Source of the DNA: Carposina sasakii
Taxonomy: Eukaryota; Arthropoda; Insecta; Lepidoptera; Carposinidae
Length of the DNA: 64,000 nucleotides
Direction of reading: 5' to 3'
Assembly (NCBI GenBank): GCA_014607495.2
Contig: CP053162.1
Span: 3,046,469 to 3,110,468 of the forward strand
The position numbers were made by a program, and so were the translations under genes. The notes beneath the pieces are model-generated. The model saw only the letters and a program-made list of their open reading frames with translations, was not told where the DNA came from and searched no databases. Below are positions 25,201 to 37,200 of this stretch, in pieces. Position 1 is the stretch's first letter. The number at the start of each line of letters is the position of its first letter.

Positions 25201-28200
25201 GGCACCACGCGGCAAACTCTGCCGGCATTTATAATTATTGTGAATGGATTTGTCCCGGTTTCCTGGCGCGTTAATTGATAAATCAATACTACGTCAATGA
25301 CTTTCAACGGTATGTGCCGGTATATTAATACGTTAATATTACGCATTTATTGACCTATTTGTAGAATATGTATTTAAAACGTGCAGTGATATCATCTCCA
25401 GTGATTTCATTATTTGCTTGCCTGACCCTCTTCACATTCACAGACATGTAGTTTTATATTTTTTGTTTATTTTTAACAGTGTCTAGAACATGTAAATTGT
25501 TCTATAATTTGCCTAATTATGCTCAGTCATGACAGAGGGCGTCACCAAAGGGTGGCTTTTCATAGACATCTGACGTTAATGTCCGTGTGGCTCGTATATT
25601 TCAGGCACGCCATCCTTTGTTCTTGTTTGTTACAGTTTTAGGTTTTTTTATGTGTGTTTGAATAAACATGTTATCTATCTATACATATAATAAAAATGTA
25701 ACGGGACGCTGTCTGTACATGGAAGATATATGAGAAAAAATATTATAGGAGACCTTTATCAACGCAACAGTACCCAAAAGAATGATTTTTGGAATTGTTG
25801 TCTGTTTGTCTGTGCGTTTGTGCACGCTAATCTCAAAACGGCTGAACCGATTTCGATGCAGTTTTCAGGAATATATTGTGACAAGTCCCACTTAGCATAT
25901 AGGCTACTTTTTATCCCGGAAAGATGTTTTTATCTGGATAATTTCGACATTTTTTTTCTGTAGTCCACGCGGACGGTGTCGCGGGCGTCCACTAGTCATT
26001 AATATTAACATACAGCATAAGAGATCCCATAATCACGTTTAGCACGTTTAGCGGGACAGATGTTAAGAATTAGTGACAAGTTTATAAGTATGGTAGAATT
26101 CCCCAGTTCCTTAGTCGACTCTTACGACATGCACGGAAGGAAATGCGGCTGATGTACCTATTCTAGTGGAGTGAAGTTTTAATTAACTTGACCGTTGCCT
26201 TTCGTTAGCATTTTTCGAAGCTCCCGTCATAGAAATAAGTAAATCTTCTTTTTCTGTAGCTCAAACAATAACTAAGTACACGATTTAATTATTAATAGTT
26301 GCTTTAATAGTTCAACCGCTTTTATTACAAACAAATAATACTTAATTAAGAATCAGAAATCCTTTTTTAGTATTTATTCAGACCATGGTTTGAGGGTAGA
26401 TTGTGTGTAACATTTACCTGATGTCCACTATAATGGCTAGGGTGTGTTTTACGAAATAGTTCCTTTGAACAGTGGCGCTAGTTTATCTGTATATGACTAC
26501 ATTATCTATGTTACTGTAACAATAAATGTTAGTTCCGAAATCAGGCACGGGAGTTATTCTGTGAAACGGATACTAGTAGGGTTTGTATGCTGAAATAACA
26601 CTAATATTGTGCGTGTAGCAGACAAGGTATGCCTTTATTGCTACAGCCAGACTCTATGACCCTCTAGAGACGCGTTACAAAGGAAAACTATTCTGGTAAC
26701 TTTCTGGACTTGGATTCATAATACCTTTATGGGTTGACACTGAGTGAGGTCATGAAGATCAGCATTAGTTCCATAGGTAGGCATAGGTTATAAAAACACC
26801 AATATTCCGCGAATTTAGGGTACCTGTGCTACCCAGTTTACAATTGGATAAAAATCATGACATTTGATTTTATTTCTAAACTGGAGAGATACCAGCAAAA
26901 TCCCAAATACAATATGCTGAACTCCTTTCGATAAATGGCTTTATCGGGTATTACAATACATTTATATATTCATGTGTACCGATGTAATAAATTGCTTTCG
27001 AGCAGACGCGGAGTCTGTTCCTGAAAAACTTCGGGATAAGCCGATGGAAATCGCTAATGTATTGACTAAGACATGTTTGGTTTTCTCTTTAAATGTATTA
27101 AATATACGACAAACGAGTAAGTATTGAATTAAAGTTAGAAAAACATTATAATGCTCAAGTTAAAAATGAACATTATTATAAATATCTAGTAGGTAGAGAA
27201 CTTTACATACCTACCTAATCAGGGATTTTAGGGGGGTTAATGTGGTCAGGATAGTTTCCCTTGTTGGAATAAATGCTGTCATCTCATACATTTTTCAGTT
27301 ACCGGCAACTCGGCAAAAATACGCCGATATATGCTGGCGGAACTCGATGTTAAACTATGTTGTTTGTCTGCATTTTATTTGTTTAGTTCCTAAAAAATTG
27401 GAACAAACTGTTTTTTGATTTTCCGAGAATACACTTTTGATCCATATTTTGTGTCGAAAAACGACAAAGCTAAGCGACTAACTGCTGACGTACTCTACTG
27501 TTGTTACTTTTATGTACCTGCATAAATGTTTGTTACTATTTTACGCAAAAACTATAAACATATCTTGATTAAACTTTATAGTTATGTACTACCAACATCA
27601 GAATAACACATGGTAAGCTATACACGGTGTAAGTAAAATTAAGCGAAAAGCTATAAAAATAGTCCAGTATAATGAACGTATCCACAAAATTGAGACTCGA
27701 AATGTTTATAGAGTTCTAGAATCTGTTACACCGTATACTCTAAGCAATCAACATTACTTGGAGGTGGTTAACAAGGCCCTATATGTATTTGTTTTATTTT
27801 CAGATAGCGTACATTTTGTTCCTATTGATGTTTACGTACACAGTCTTAGTCAAGATGGACCTCACGCCATCGTTGCCGGAGATATATTCTATATGTTATA
27901 TATTAACGTTCTTGTGTGAGAAAATTAGAGAAATTATTACGTCCGAACCTGTTGCTATTAGGTATGTATCCATTTAAGTAATACATTATTAAAATACATA
28001 TAGGGGTACCTAATGTAATTCATTTCCAAATATTTTTACCTAGGTACTTTACCACGCTTCGAAAACATGAACTGTAGTTTTCATTTCTTATTTTAGAAAT
28101 AAATCCGTAATAAAAAAAAAATTTAAGACCTACGTAATCTCTTGATTCGCATTTCAATGCGACCATCCATATACTTCACTTCACATTTCGCAGAAGTAAA

Positions 28201-31200
28201 GTTTAAAATGGGAAACTCCTATCGGAATTGCGAATTTCCCAGCGCAAACAACAGCAGAAAGTTTATCGCATCTGAACATTCTGGAATATTTAATTGAAAT
28301 TAAAGAAATATTTGATATAAATCCAATGATGATTGATAAAAATTGTACTTTGAATTCAAATTTTTAACATAAGAATTCTGCTATCATCACGATCATACTG
28401 TTCATGTTTAAAAAAAAGCATTTCTCATTGAGCGTCAGCAAGCTTTGATAAACATTGTCTCAAATCATAAAATTTTTCAGACATAAGTTCAGTGTGTGGG
28501 CTTGGAATATGTGGAATACGTATGACGCTGGCTTCATAATCTTCTTCCTCGTGGGCCTGACCCTCAGGCTTAGAACCAACTCTATGGACGTTGGCCGAGT
28601 CATCTATTGTGTAGACATTATTTATTGGTACTTAAGGATACTGAATATACTGGGTGTAAACAAATATTTAGGTAAGTTTTGATTTTTATTTATACGATAG
28701 TCAATATAATTATCTATTTCACCTTAGCAAGATGAGATCTCAAGTTAATTTATGAATTTCTATTTTACGAAGTTCAGTATTTAACTTTCTTTCGGCTCTA
28801 AGCATATTCATATGAATATGGACGAAGAGTTCAGTAATACACTTCATAGAGTAAGAAACTGTACGATTAAAAGTTGGAATCAAGTAAAAAGTTTTGAGCG
28901 CCACGTTGGAAATTATTAATCCGAGAGGAATATAGATTAATGAATTTTCTGTAATTAATTAATGATTTCATGTTGTTCCATTAATCAGTATTATAACTTT
29001 TTGGAAATACTTGAAGTTCTATAAATACCAACAATACTTCACAGTTGCCGTAGAAAATTATCGAATTCTCGACTATTGTAGGTACTTTTCGTACACAATA
29101 TGCCATGAGAGATAGCAGTAAATTTCTTATCAAAATAATAATTCCACGAAACTACAATCTGAATACAATATTGTTGTCCCCAGGTCCACTAGTCACAATG
29201 ATGGGTAAGATGGTGAAGAACATGATATACTTCGTGGTGCTATTACTGGTGGTGCTCATGTCGTTCGGAGTGGCGCGACAAGCTATACTCCACCCCGACA
29301 AAGATGCTAGTTGGTATTTGATTAGAGAAGTAAGTACTTTTCACTATCTTGAATTTTGTTGAGTTTAGGGTTCCGTAGTCAAGAATCTTCTCTGAGTATA
29401 CAAATCTGTAATTTGCCATGAGAAACAAATTTGGGAAAAACAATGAGAATTGGAATTAAACGGCAAAGTTGTCACAGATTTACCAATGATAATGTACTAC
29501 GAAACCCTAGATTGCATTGGCTACATTAAAAATGATACTAATCGAAATATCTAACCAGCAATAAGTCCATTCTGTCAATACTAACACCTTCCAGGTCTTC
29601 TTCCAACCGTATTTCATGTTGTACGGAGAAGTATTTGCCGAGCAAATGGCTCCACCGTGCGGCCAACCTGGGCTGGAGGATTGCCGGGTTGGCCACTGGG
29701 TGCCTCCAGTGGTCATGAGCGTCTACCTGCTCATCGCCAACATCCTCCTAGTTAACCTTCTCATAGCCGTCTTCAATAACATCTTCATTGAAGTCAATGG
29801 GGTGTCGCACCAGGTGGACTGCCAACCTTGCAGTGTTCAATGTTGTAGTATTTGATGTTTTGATTCTCCTATGCCTGTTGCGAGGTTCTGTTGAAGTATT
29901 GAGGTGTTGTGGTTTAGGTTTCTAGCTAAGTAAGAGTAGTGGTATTTTTAGTAGATTTTATTAATGTTGCACTATCAAATAGAAATATTTATTATCGTTA
30001 TGTCATAAAAAATCATTTTGGTCAAAATAATTTTACTTTTTATAAATCATTTATTTACCATTTAGCTATATATTATTATTTTATCATATCCTTATTTTGT
30101 TATTAGTTTTACGTCACTTTTTTAATTTTTAGTTAGAGCACTTTCTATTTGGTTGTCCGTAGATATTCTTTCAACCATACTTCATGCTTTATGGCGAAGT
30201 GTTTGCGCCCGACATTGACCCCGTCTGCAGCCAGAACGTTGGTGATCAACCGTGCGTCACCGGAAGGTGGATCACTCCCGTCGTGATGACCATCTACCTC
30301 CTCGTGGCCAATATACTAATGATAAACCTCCTCATTGCCGTTTTTAATAATATCTTTAATGAAGTCAACGAAGTCTCGCATCAGGTTTTCTTTTTTGTTT
30401 TTGCCTTTTATTTTTTTTATGATCGTCTATAGCGTATGAAAATGATTTGGGATTGATGGAATGTATCGAATTGACATTACAAATACGTTATGTGTCGATT
30501 TTTTAATAACATACCCAATGGATGATCGCTGATTAATTTCAGGAAGGTTACAGAATCGTTAATTAATATTTTTAGTTCATTTTTTAGTTATTATTATGAT
30601 GTGTAATAAAATACAAATGGAGGAAAATTTATAAATGTCGTTTATTTAGATTATTTCTATACTAACGAAAATATAAAGCACCTAAACTAAAATATAAACG
30701 TCAATGATTCTGAAACAAGCCTTTATCGAGCGCTTTTGACTGTACAGCCAAGAAAGGATACTGTAACTGTATTTGTATCCAATTAACATGAAAATGTTTT
30801 AGATAAAGTAGACTAAATCCATGATTTTATTGACACTAAAAATGCGGGGAATCCCCGAAGGTGTTATTTATATGATCAGAAGCGCACGTTCTTTAACCCT
30901 TTTTATTCGCGACTTTATTTTATTTTTCGTTATGACCGTAAATGTTGCATGCTACGTACTTTATATGGTAATTTTATTTCAAATTACCAAACTATATTGT
31001 CTGTGGGAGCGGGCCCCCCTTTCTGGGATTTTAGATAGTTAGCTTGTAGATGGAGTAATCTTTATGTTCTAACTATATGTGTGTATGAAATAGTATATTT
31101 AGTAACGTAAATAAATTCGTATTAGAAACTAAGCTTAAAAAACATTATAAGTATTATATTAGCACGAGGACATACTTTCAATGTAATTAATTTAGTGATT

Positions 31201-34200
31201 TCATGACTTCAATACAAATTGATAAAATTTGAGACACAATTTTAAAAAATCGCAATTAGAGACACTTGCTTTCTAGAATCGGTTTTTCTCTTCTAACCTT
31301 ATACCAATTCTTCAGGTGTGGATGTTCCAAAGATTTACAGTGGTGATGGAATACGAACAGAAACCAGTGCTTCCGCCGCCAATAATAATATTTTGCCATA
31401 TATACCAAACGTGTAAGTGGGTGACGAGAAACGTTTCTCACCAACGTTTCCAGTATGATAATGGACTGAAGTTGTTTTTGGAAAAAGAAGATATGGAGAG
31501 GCTTTATGACTTTGAGGAGGAGTGCGTTGAAGGCTATTTTAGGGAACAAGTAAGATTTTTTTATTCTTTATTTACATGGAATATTTAGGAACATTGTGGT
31601 ACCGGCCGGGATTATAAAAGTAAATGTACCTACTAAGACGACGTTTCCTCTAAAAAGATTTCTTCTGAAAAATATTAATTCGAAGTAATGCAATAAATTG
31701 AATTTACTTTCAGGAAATAAAATTATCAAATTCTTTAGAAGAGAGAGTTAGAAATACAACAGATAGAGTAGAACATATCACAACCAAAATGGAAGATTTG
31801 AATCAGAAAGCGAATTGCCAAATACAGTCTATGCAGGTAATGTTAATATGGATTTCACCTATTTCAAAAGTATAGCCATATATGGATCAAATACGGAGAT
31901 ACGGATAAATCAAAATGTTATTTTAAAATATCTCCTTAATATTTCAGAGCGTAGAATTTAGGTTAAGAAAACTAGAAGACGTAGCAGAACAGACCATGAA
32001 TCACTTAGCGGTGATTCACCGGTTTATGGCAACCCATCCGTCGTTAGTCAACCGAGGGTCGACCGATACCTTGGGTCCACCTCCACCACCTTTCCAGGCT
32101 GGTGCAGCCAGGTTGCGAACTGCCAGTGATAGATCTGAGGTACATAATATATAATGATATCTACATTATCTTTCTACCCTAACTATTCCCCTTAATTTGA
32201 AGCCAGCCCAATACCTTTTTTCCATTCATATTTTTTTGTTATAATCTCATTCAGTGAAAATATAATTTTGCCATACTAGTACAGTATCTCAATAGTTAGA
32301 GATGTTTCATAATGGAGTATAATTTCAGGTGCTATCAGACAGTGAGACAGGTGTCGCCAGGTTCGTGGTGCGTCCTGTGCAAGAAGAGGATGAACAGATG
32401 TCTCAACACTCTGATGTAAGTATAGAACAGTTATATAACAGCTATATTTTATACCTATATTATACCTCTCTTTCATAGTAAGATTCTATGACCTCTAATC
32501 GTCTAATGTCAAGAAATGTGTAACTCTTGGAAAAATGAGGCCGACTTGGTATTTTAGCAAAACTCATGCATTCGCTTCAGAAGCATGTTTTTATGACAGT
32601 CATTTCAGTATTGTCTAGTAGAATCAGATTCAGAGCAAAAGTATTTGCAATAGGATTTCTCTGTTATTCAGACCGGAGCATCTAGTGAACTGCAATATTC
32701 ATTTGTCGGTTTATAATAGTTTTGTAATTTCGTCATAGACATGTAGCCACTAAAGAACTTCTTAGTTGTTAATCATATTATATTATTATCTATCTTCTCC
32801 ATAGCCTCCAACGCGCGTTCTCCATATACAGGTATATAAAATAAGCTTTCCCCTCACTCGCATCAACTCAGCTTTATCTCACTCAGCATAGCAATCTAGA
32901 CAGTTTGAACATTATTTCAATTTGTTTTATCCTGAAAAATATTCATTATAATTTGCGATTTATTGTCAGAGTCACAGTTTTGTTCTTTCACATGAATTAC
33001 GTTCTTTAATTTTATGCTAACCATTATTACTGTCCTTAAATTAACCGACAATGTGAGGGCACAATATCTTCCTCACTAATCGTAACATTGCCATTATACA
33101 GATGTGAAATAAACCTACGGGATTTGAAATCGTTCATCAGTAAAATATTCCTGACAGGGTGCACGGTTTTCTAGCTAGAATGTTTGTGTTGCACTATATA
33201 CATATTTTTAAAATACTTTTGCACTGTCTCTATTTGTTTTTGTTTGTATTTTGTTTATTTAGTCTCATTGTTGCTATTGTATCTGTGTGTGTGTAATCAC
33301 CAAATAAAAGCGTATTCTATTCTATTCAATATACTTTACAGCTAATTAAATTTGCTACAAGTATTATCATTGACAAATTGGTAGTATCATATAATTATGA
33401 GATTTCAGAAATCCATCGTTTGACTATGTTAGTCTAATTGTACCCAACTAAGCTTAACTTGCGCTACTCTGCAATTATAAGAAACTTAAGTATCTTATCA
33501 AAGTTTTCCCTTGAGTACTCGTATTCCCGCGAACCGCATGATTCCATTACGTAGATTTATAATTCATATACAAAGTTTTAGTATGAAAATATTGTGAGTA
33601 ACGTTTCTACTTTAAAATAGTGTTTCCTATCACGTTTTGCTATCTCTGACATTAAGTGAAAATGCAGAAGTTTCCAACTTTCTTGCGCTCTGATATTTTA
33701 CCCAGGATGAAGAATAGTAAAATAATATGTTCGTATAAATTCAAGAAAAACTATAATAATATTCTTTCCTAATAAGGTAATTGGTAGTCCCTTTCTTCTC
33801 CGAATATCGATCGTCCGAAAATCATAATCCCTAACAAGTTTGCTGTAAACATCACTTTCCATAATGTTCGCGTAAGTATACGAAATTGTATATTACCTAA
33901 TCGTCTTTAATTCTAATACTTTGGTGCCACAAAATCAGGTGCTATAATGATTAGATGTCCTAATTTTTCTTGCTATAAAGTCACATGTCCTATGTGTTAT
34001 AATGTATAACTAGTGGACGCCCGCGACTCCGTCCGCGTGGACTGCAGAAAAAACAAAATGTCGAAATTATCCGGGATAAAAACATTTTCCCGGGATTAAA
34101 AGTAGCCTATATGTTAAGTGGGACCTGTCACAATATACTCTTGAAAACTGCATCAAAATCGGTCCAGTATATGTCGTGGCGCATTCATGAAATGGTCGAT

Positions 34201-37200
34201 TATGAAATGGTCGTTTCATGCAACAAACATCATGATATGGTTTGGGCAGATCGATGATAAAAATCAATGGGCAACTAAACGCCCGATTTTCATGAAGTAA
34301 GATTATTGTATATCAAAATAGTACGTCACCGGTGTGCGCGTTTTATTTATGTGTGAAGATGGCGGATTTTTCTTTTTAGGTTATATGAGTAGGTGACTAT
34401 GCAGAAGAAGTATGGATAATATTGTATAATGTATATTAGACTTAATGGTGGTTTATAATAATATTGTTAAACAAAAACCTTAGATTACGATAGGTTAGGT
34501 TAGGTTAGACATGACAAATGACGCACGAGCCGAGCGAGCGGAGCGAGCGTTTGTAATGCGAATCATAAAGTCTTTTAAAATATTATATTGTGAAAATATC
34601 ACATAAATAATAGCAAAAAAAATAACCATCATACCTTATGGTATACTTATATATGGTGTACGGTTCTCTTACCACATTCGGATTTTATGGACATCCTGTT
34701 AATACGATTTGGCCAAACGTGGATGACAAAATCGTGAAATGTTGATTTCGATCTGGTCATTGAATTGGCCACTTCATGAAATGCGACCACTTCATGATGC
34801 TAATTTCATGAAATGATCAATTTTACAAATGGCCACGACATAAGATGTACGTTAGACCGCTGTCTACTTAAAAACAAAATTTAGGATGAATAAAAAAATA
34901 CGATTCCCACTCGGGTGAAGAATTTTTTCCATTTCTTTATTAATAATTTAAAAAAAAACAGGCACTTAAATCGACTCAGTTCACCCCGACTCCACGCAGT
35001 CTTGTCTGCCCTACCCCTAGAGTGCAATGTAAAAGCGCGTAGGCGCGGAGGGGCGAGGCGGCCCGCGAGCTAAAGAGCAGGCAAATGCAACGCTCAGGCT
35101 TTCTGGCCAGCCTCAGCCGCGGCGGTAAGCGTTACATCCATCTGCGACGATAAGCTCGTGTGGGACCGCCGGAGTCCCGCAGCGCCGGAGCCGTGACAGA
35201 AACCATGCCTGCTGCATGCTTGCTTGCATGCATGTTACATAGTTAAATAAAACAAGAAAGTTGTTATTGGAAGGTTAGGTCCGTTAGGACTTACAACTAT
35301 TATAGAAAAGCATTTTATGTCTTATGAATATTATAGATTGTGATATACATAGCAAAAAAAAAATTGTTCATATTATATTTAGTGATTTCGGTTATTGGGC
35401 AAGTGATATTATAAGACATTAAGTTAGGGCTACTTATCATTCGGACACATGATGATTATGTCACAAAATATTATGACACGTTAGATTATGGTTAAAAAAT
35501 TTATGAGACAAAATAGAGAACCAAACATTAAAAAATCCGTCTTTGCAAAATGTATAGTACATAGATTAGGTAGGAAATAGATCTCTCATAGATTAGGTAG
35601 GAAATAGATCTCTCATAGTCTGGTTATTAATAATTTCCAAGGTAAAACATACAGATGATCTGAACATTCGGAATTATTTTTTAAAAATCCGTATAAATGG
35701 GAGGAAATCTAAATCTTCATCATGATACCATTTCTGTCCATACCAAGCTGAATTTCGGCACTTTCTATTTACGTATAAGTAAAGTAAGTAAACGTAAAAG
35801 TTTCCTTTGTTTTTCTGCCGTCACGAAAAAAACTGTATCCCGGAAGCACAAAAAGTTCCTCCGTCTTCGTATCCTAATGTTCTATTAGAAAAAAATCTTG
35901 GGATAAAAATGTACTTACGAGTTAATTTAACCGGGGAAATTAATAGGTTCTGTTACTGGTATTTGTATTCTAAAACTGTAACATTGTATAAGCAGTGTCA
36001 GTTATAACAGAAAAAGTAGTAAAGTGTGCTGTTTTATGTACCAGCATATACCTACGCATTTAGTTTTTCTAGAAATTAGCCAGTCGCTGTATAAATAAAT
36101 CAATTTATTTTTTGTAAATTTTTACATGACTTCGCCATTCAAAATCAACATATACAGGGTGTAACAAAAGGGGTATAGTAATCAAAATGCTATGAAAATT
36201 GAAAATAGCCCACTACAATGAACCTATTCACTAAATTTTACACTTGTAATCAAATGTTTATTTTTCCACATAGTATGGAGAATTCCTAAACAAACCCAGA
36301 AATGTTCATACAAAAAATCTTGAAAAATTAATATTATATGATATCGAGTGCCAAATTTTGTTAATAGGTTCTCTATAATGGACTTTTTCCATAACATCTC
36401 GTTTAACATAGCCCTTTTATTACACTCTGTATGTAAATAAATCTAATCACATAGAGGTATTATTAACTAAACAAATGTTAATTAAAACATTTGTCAACAT
36501 CTACAGCTGTACTAATTAAAATATGCAGATTAGCTTTACAATAATGAAATACGAGAACATGTTCGTAATATTTACGAGTAGCAGACTTGGATTTCAAGTA
36601 AAAACATTTAATTTCCGTCCAAAAATAGATTGTACCTATATACAGTATAACATAGAAACTTTCTAAAATTTTCTTTGAAAACAAACTCGTGAGCAAAAGC
36701 CAGTAGCTGCTTCTTCATTCCACGACACGACATCAATGGACAGCATGTCGATGACGAGCCGCGTCAGCAATCATACGTTACTAATAAACCGTACAGTACA
36801 ATGTATGCAAAACGAATAACGAAAACGTACGCATGTACGTTTACAATTTAATTTCAGCTCAACGAAAATCTTTACACGCGTTCCACACTAGCTTTTCACG
36901 CACATCGAGAAGAAGGCTCTAAGGTAGGCTGCAGTTTCACTCAGCAGTAACTGCTCAAACATTATTATGACGATGATGTGAAAACACGCTTGAATCAGTT
37001 TTTAGCCCGTAGCTACCCCTTTTGTTACACCCTGTATATGAGCTCCATGACACTTCATGATCTATAGGAGGACCACCCAGCATCAGGTCCAGAGGTGTGC
37101 ATTGAGAAGGAAACGGGTCCTGACTCCGAGTCCTCATCATCAGGCAGTGCCGCAGGTCCTGATGTGACTGTCATCAGGACTCAACCCTCCATCACTCCAG

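Larger units (their letters stand above)
21512..27803. other. 6.3-kb Trpm intron filled with repeats
   Basis: It contains a LINE tail (21575-22040), the inverted-repeat copy at 22485-22670, a possible minus-strand exon (23248-23433), two dispersed repeats, a 445-bp MITE, a CTAG-type element and a small TA-flanked MITE, listed separately. The rest is unassigned. Confidence 0.6.
32416..36857. other. 4.4-kb Trpm intron with repeats and a possible microexon
   Basis: It contains the 27-nt microexon candidate, a LINE-like tail ending GCGTATTCTATTCTATTC near 33190-33330, a reversed Helitron-like fragment (34010-34170), a degenerate motif element (34190-34840), a SINE fragment (34901-34950), a GC-rich patch (34980-35230), a 2x27-bp tandem repeat (35561-35614) and a MITE (36155-36429). 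Confidence 0.55.

Noticed and set aside
30385..31315. Third alternative pore exon
   Set aside because: I looked for FFQPYF-, YGEVF- or AVFNNIF-like sequence in all plus frames and saw none.
34492..34508. Interstitial telomere from TTAGG units
   Set aside because: Only about three units are present, within a repeat element; too short to call a telomeric relic.
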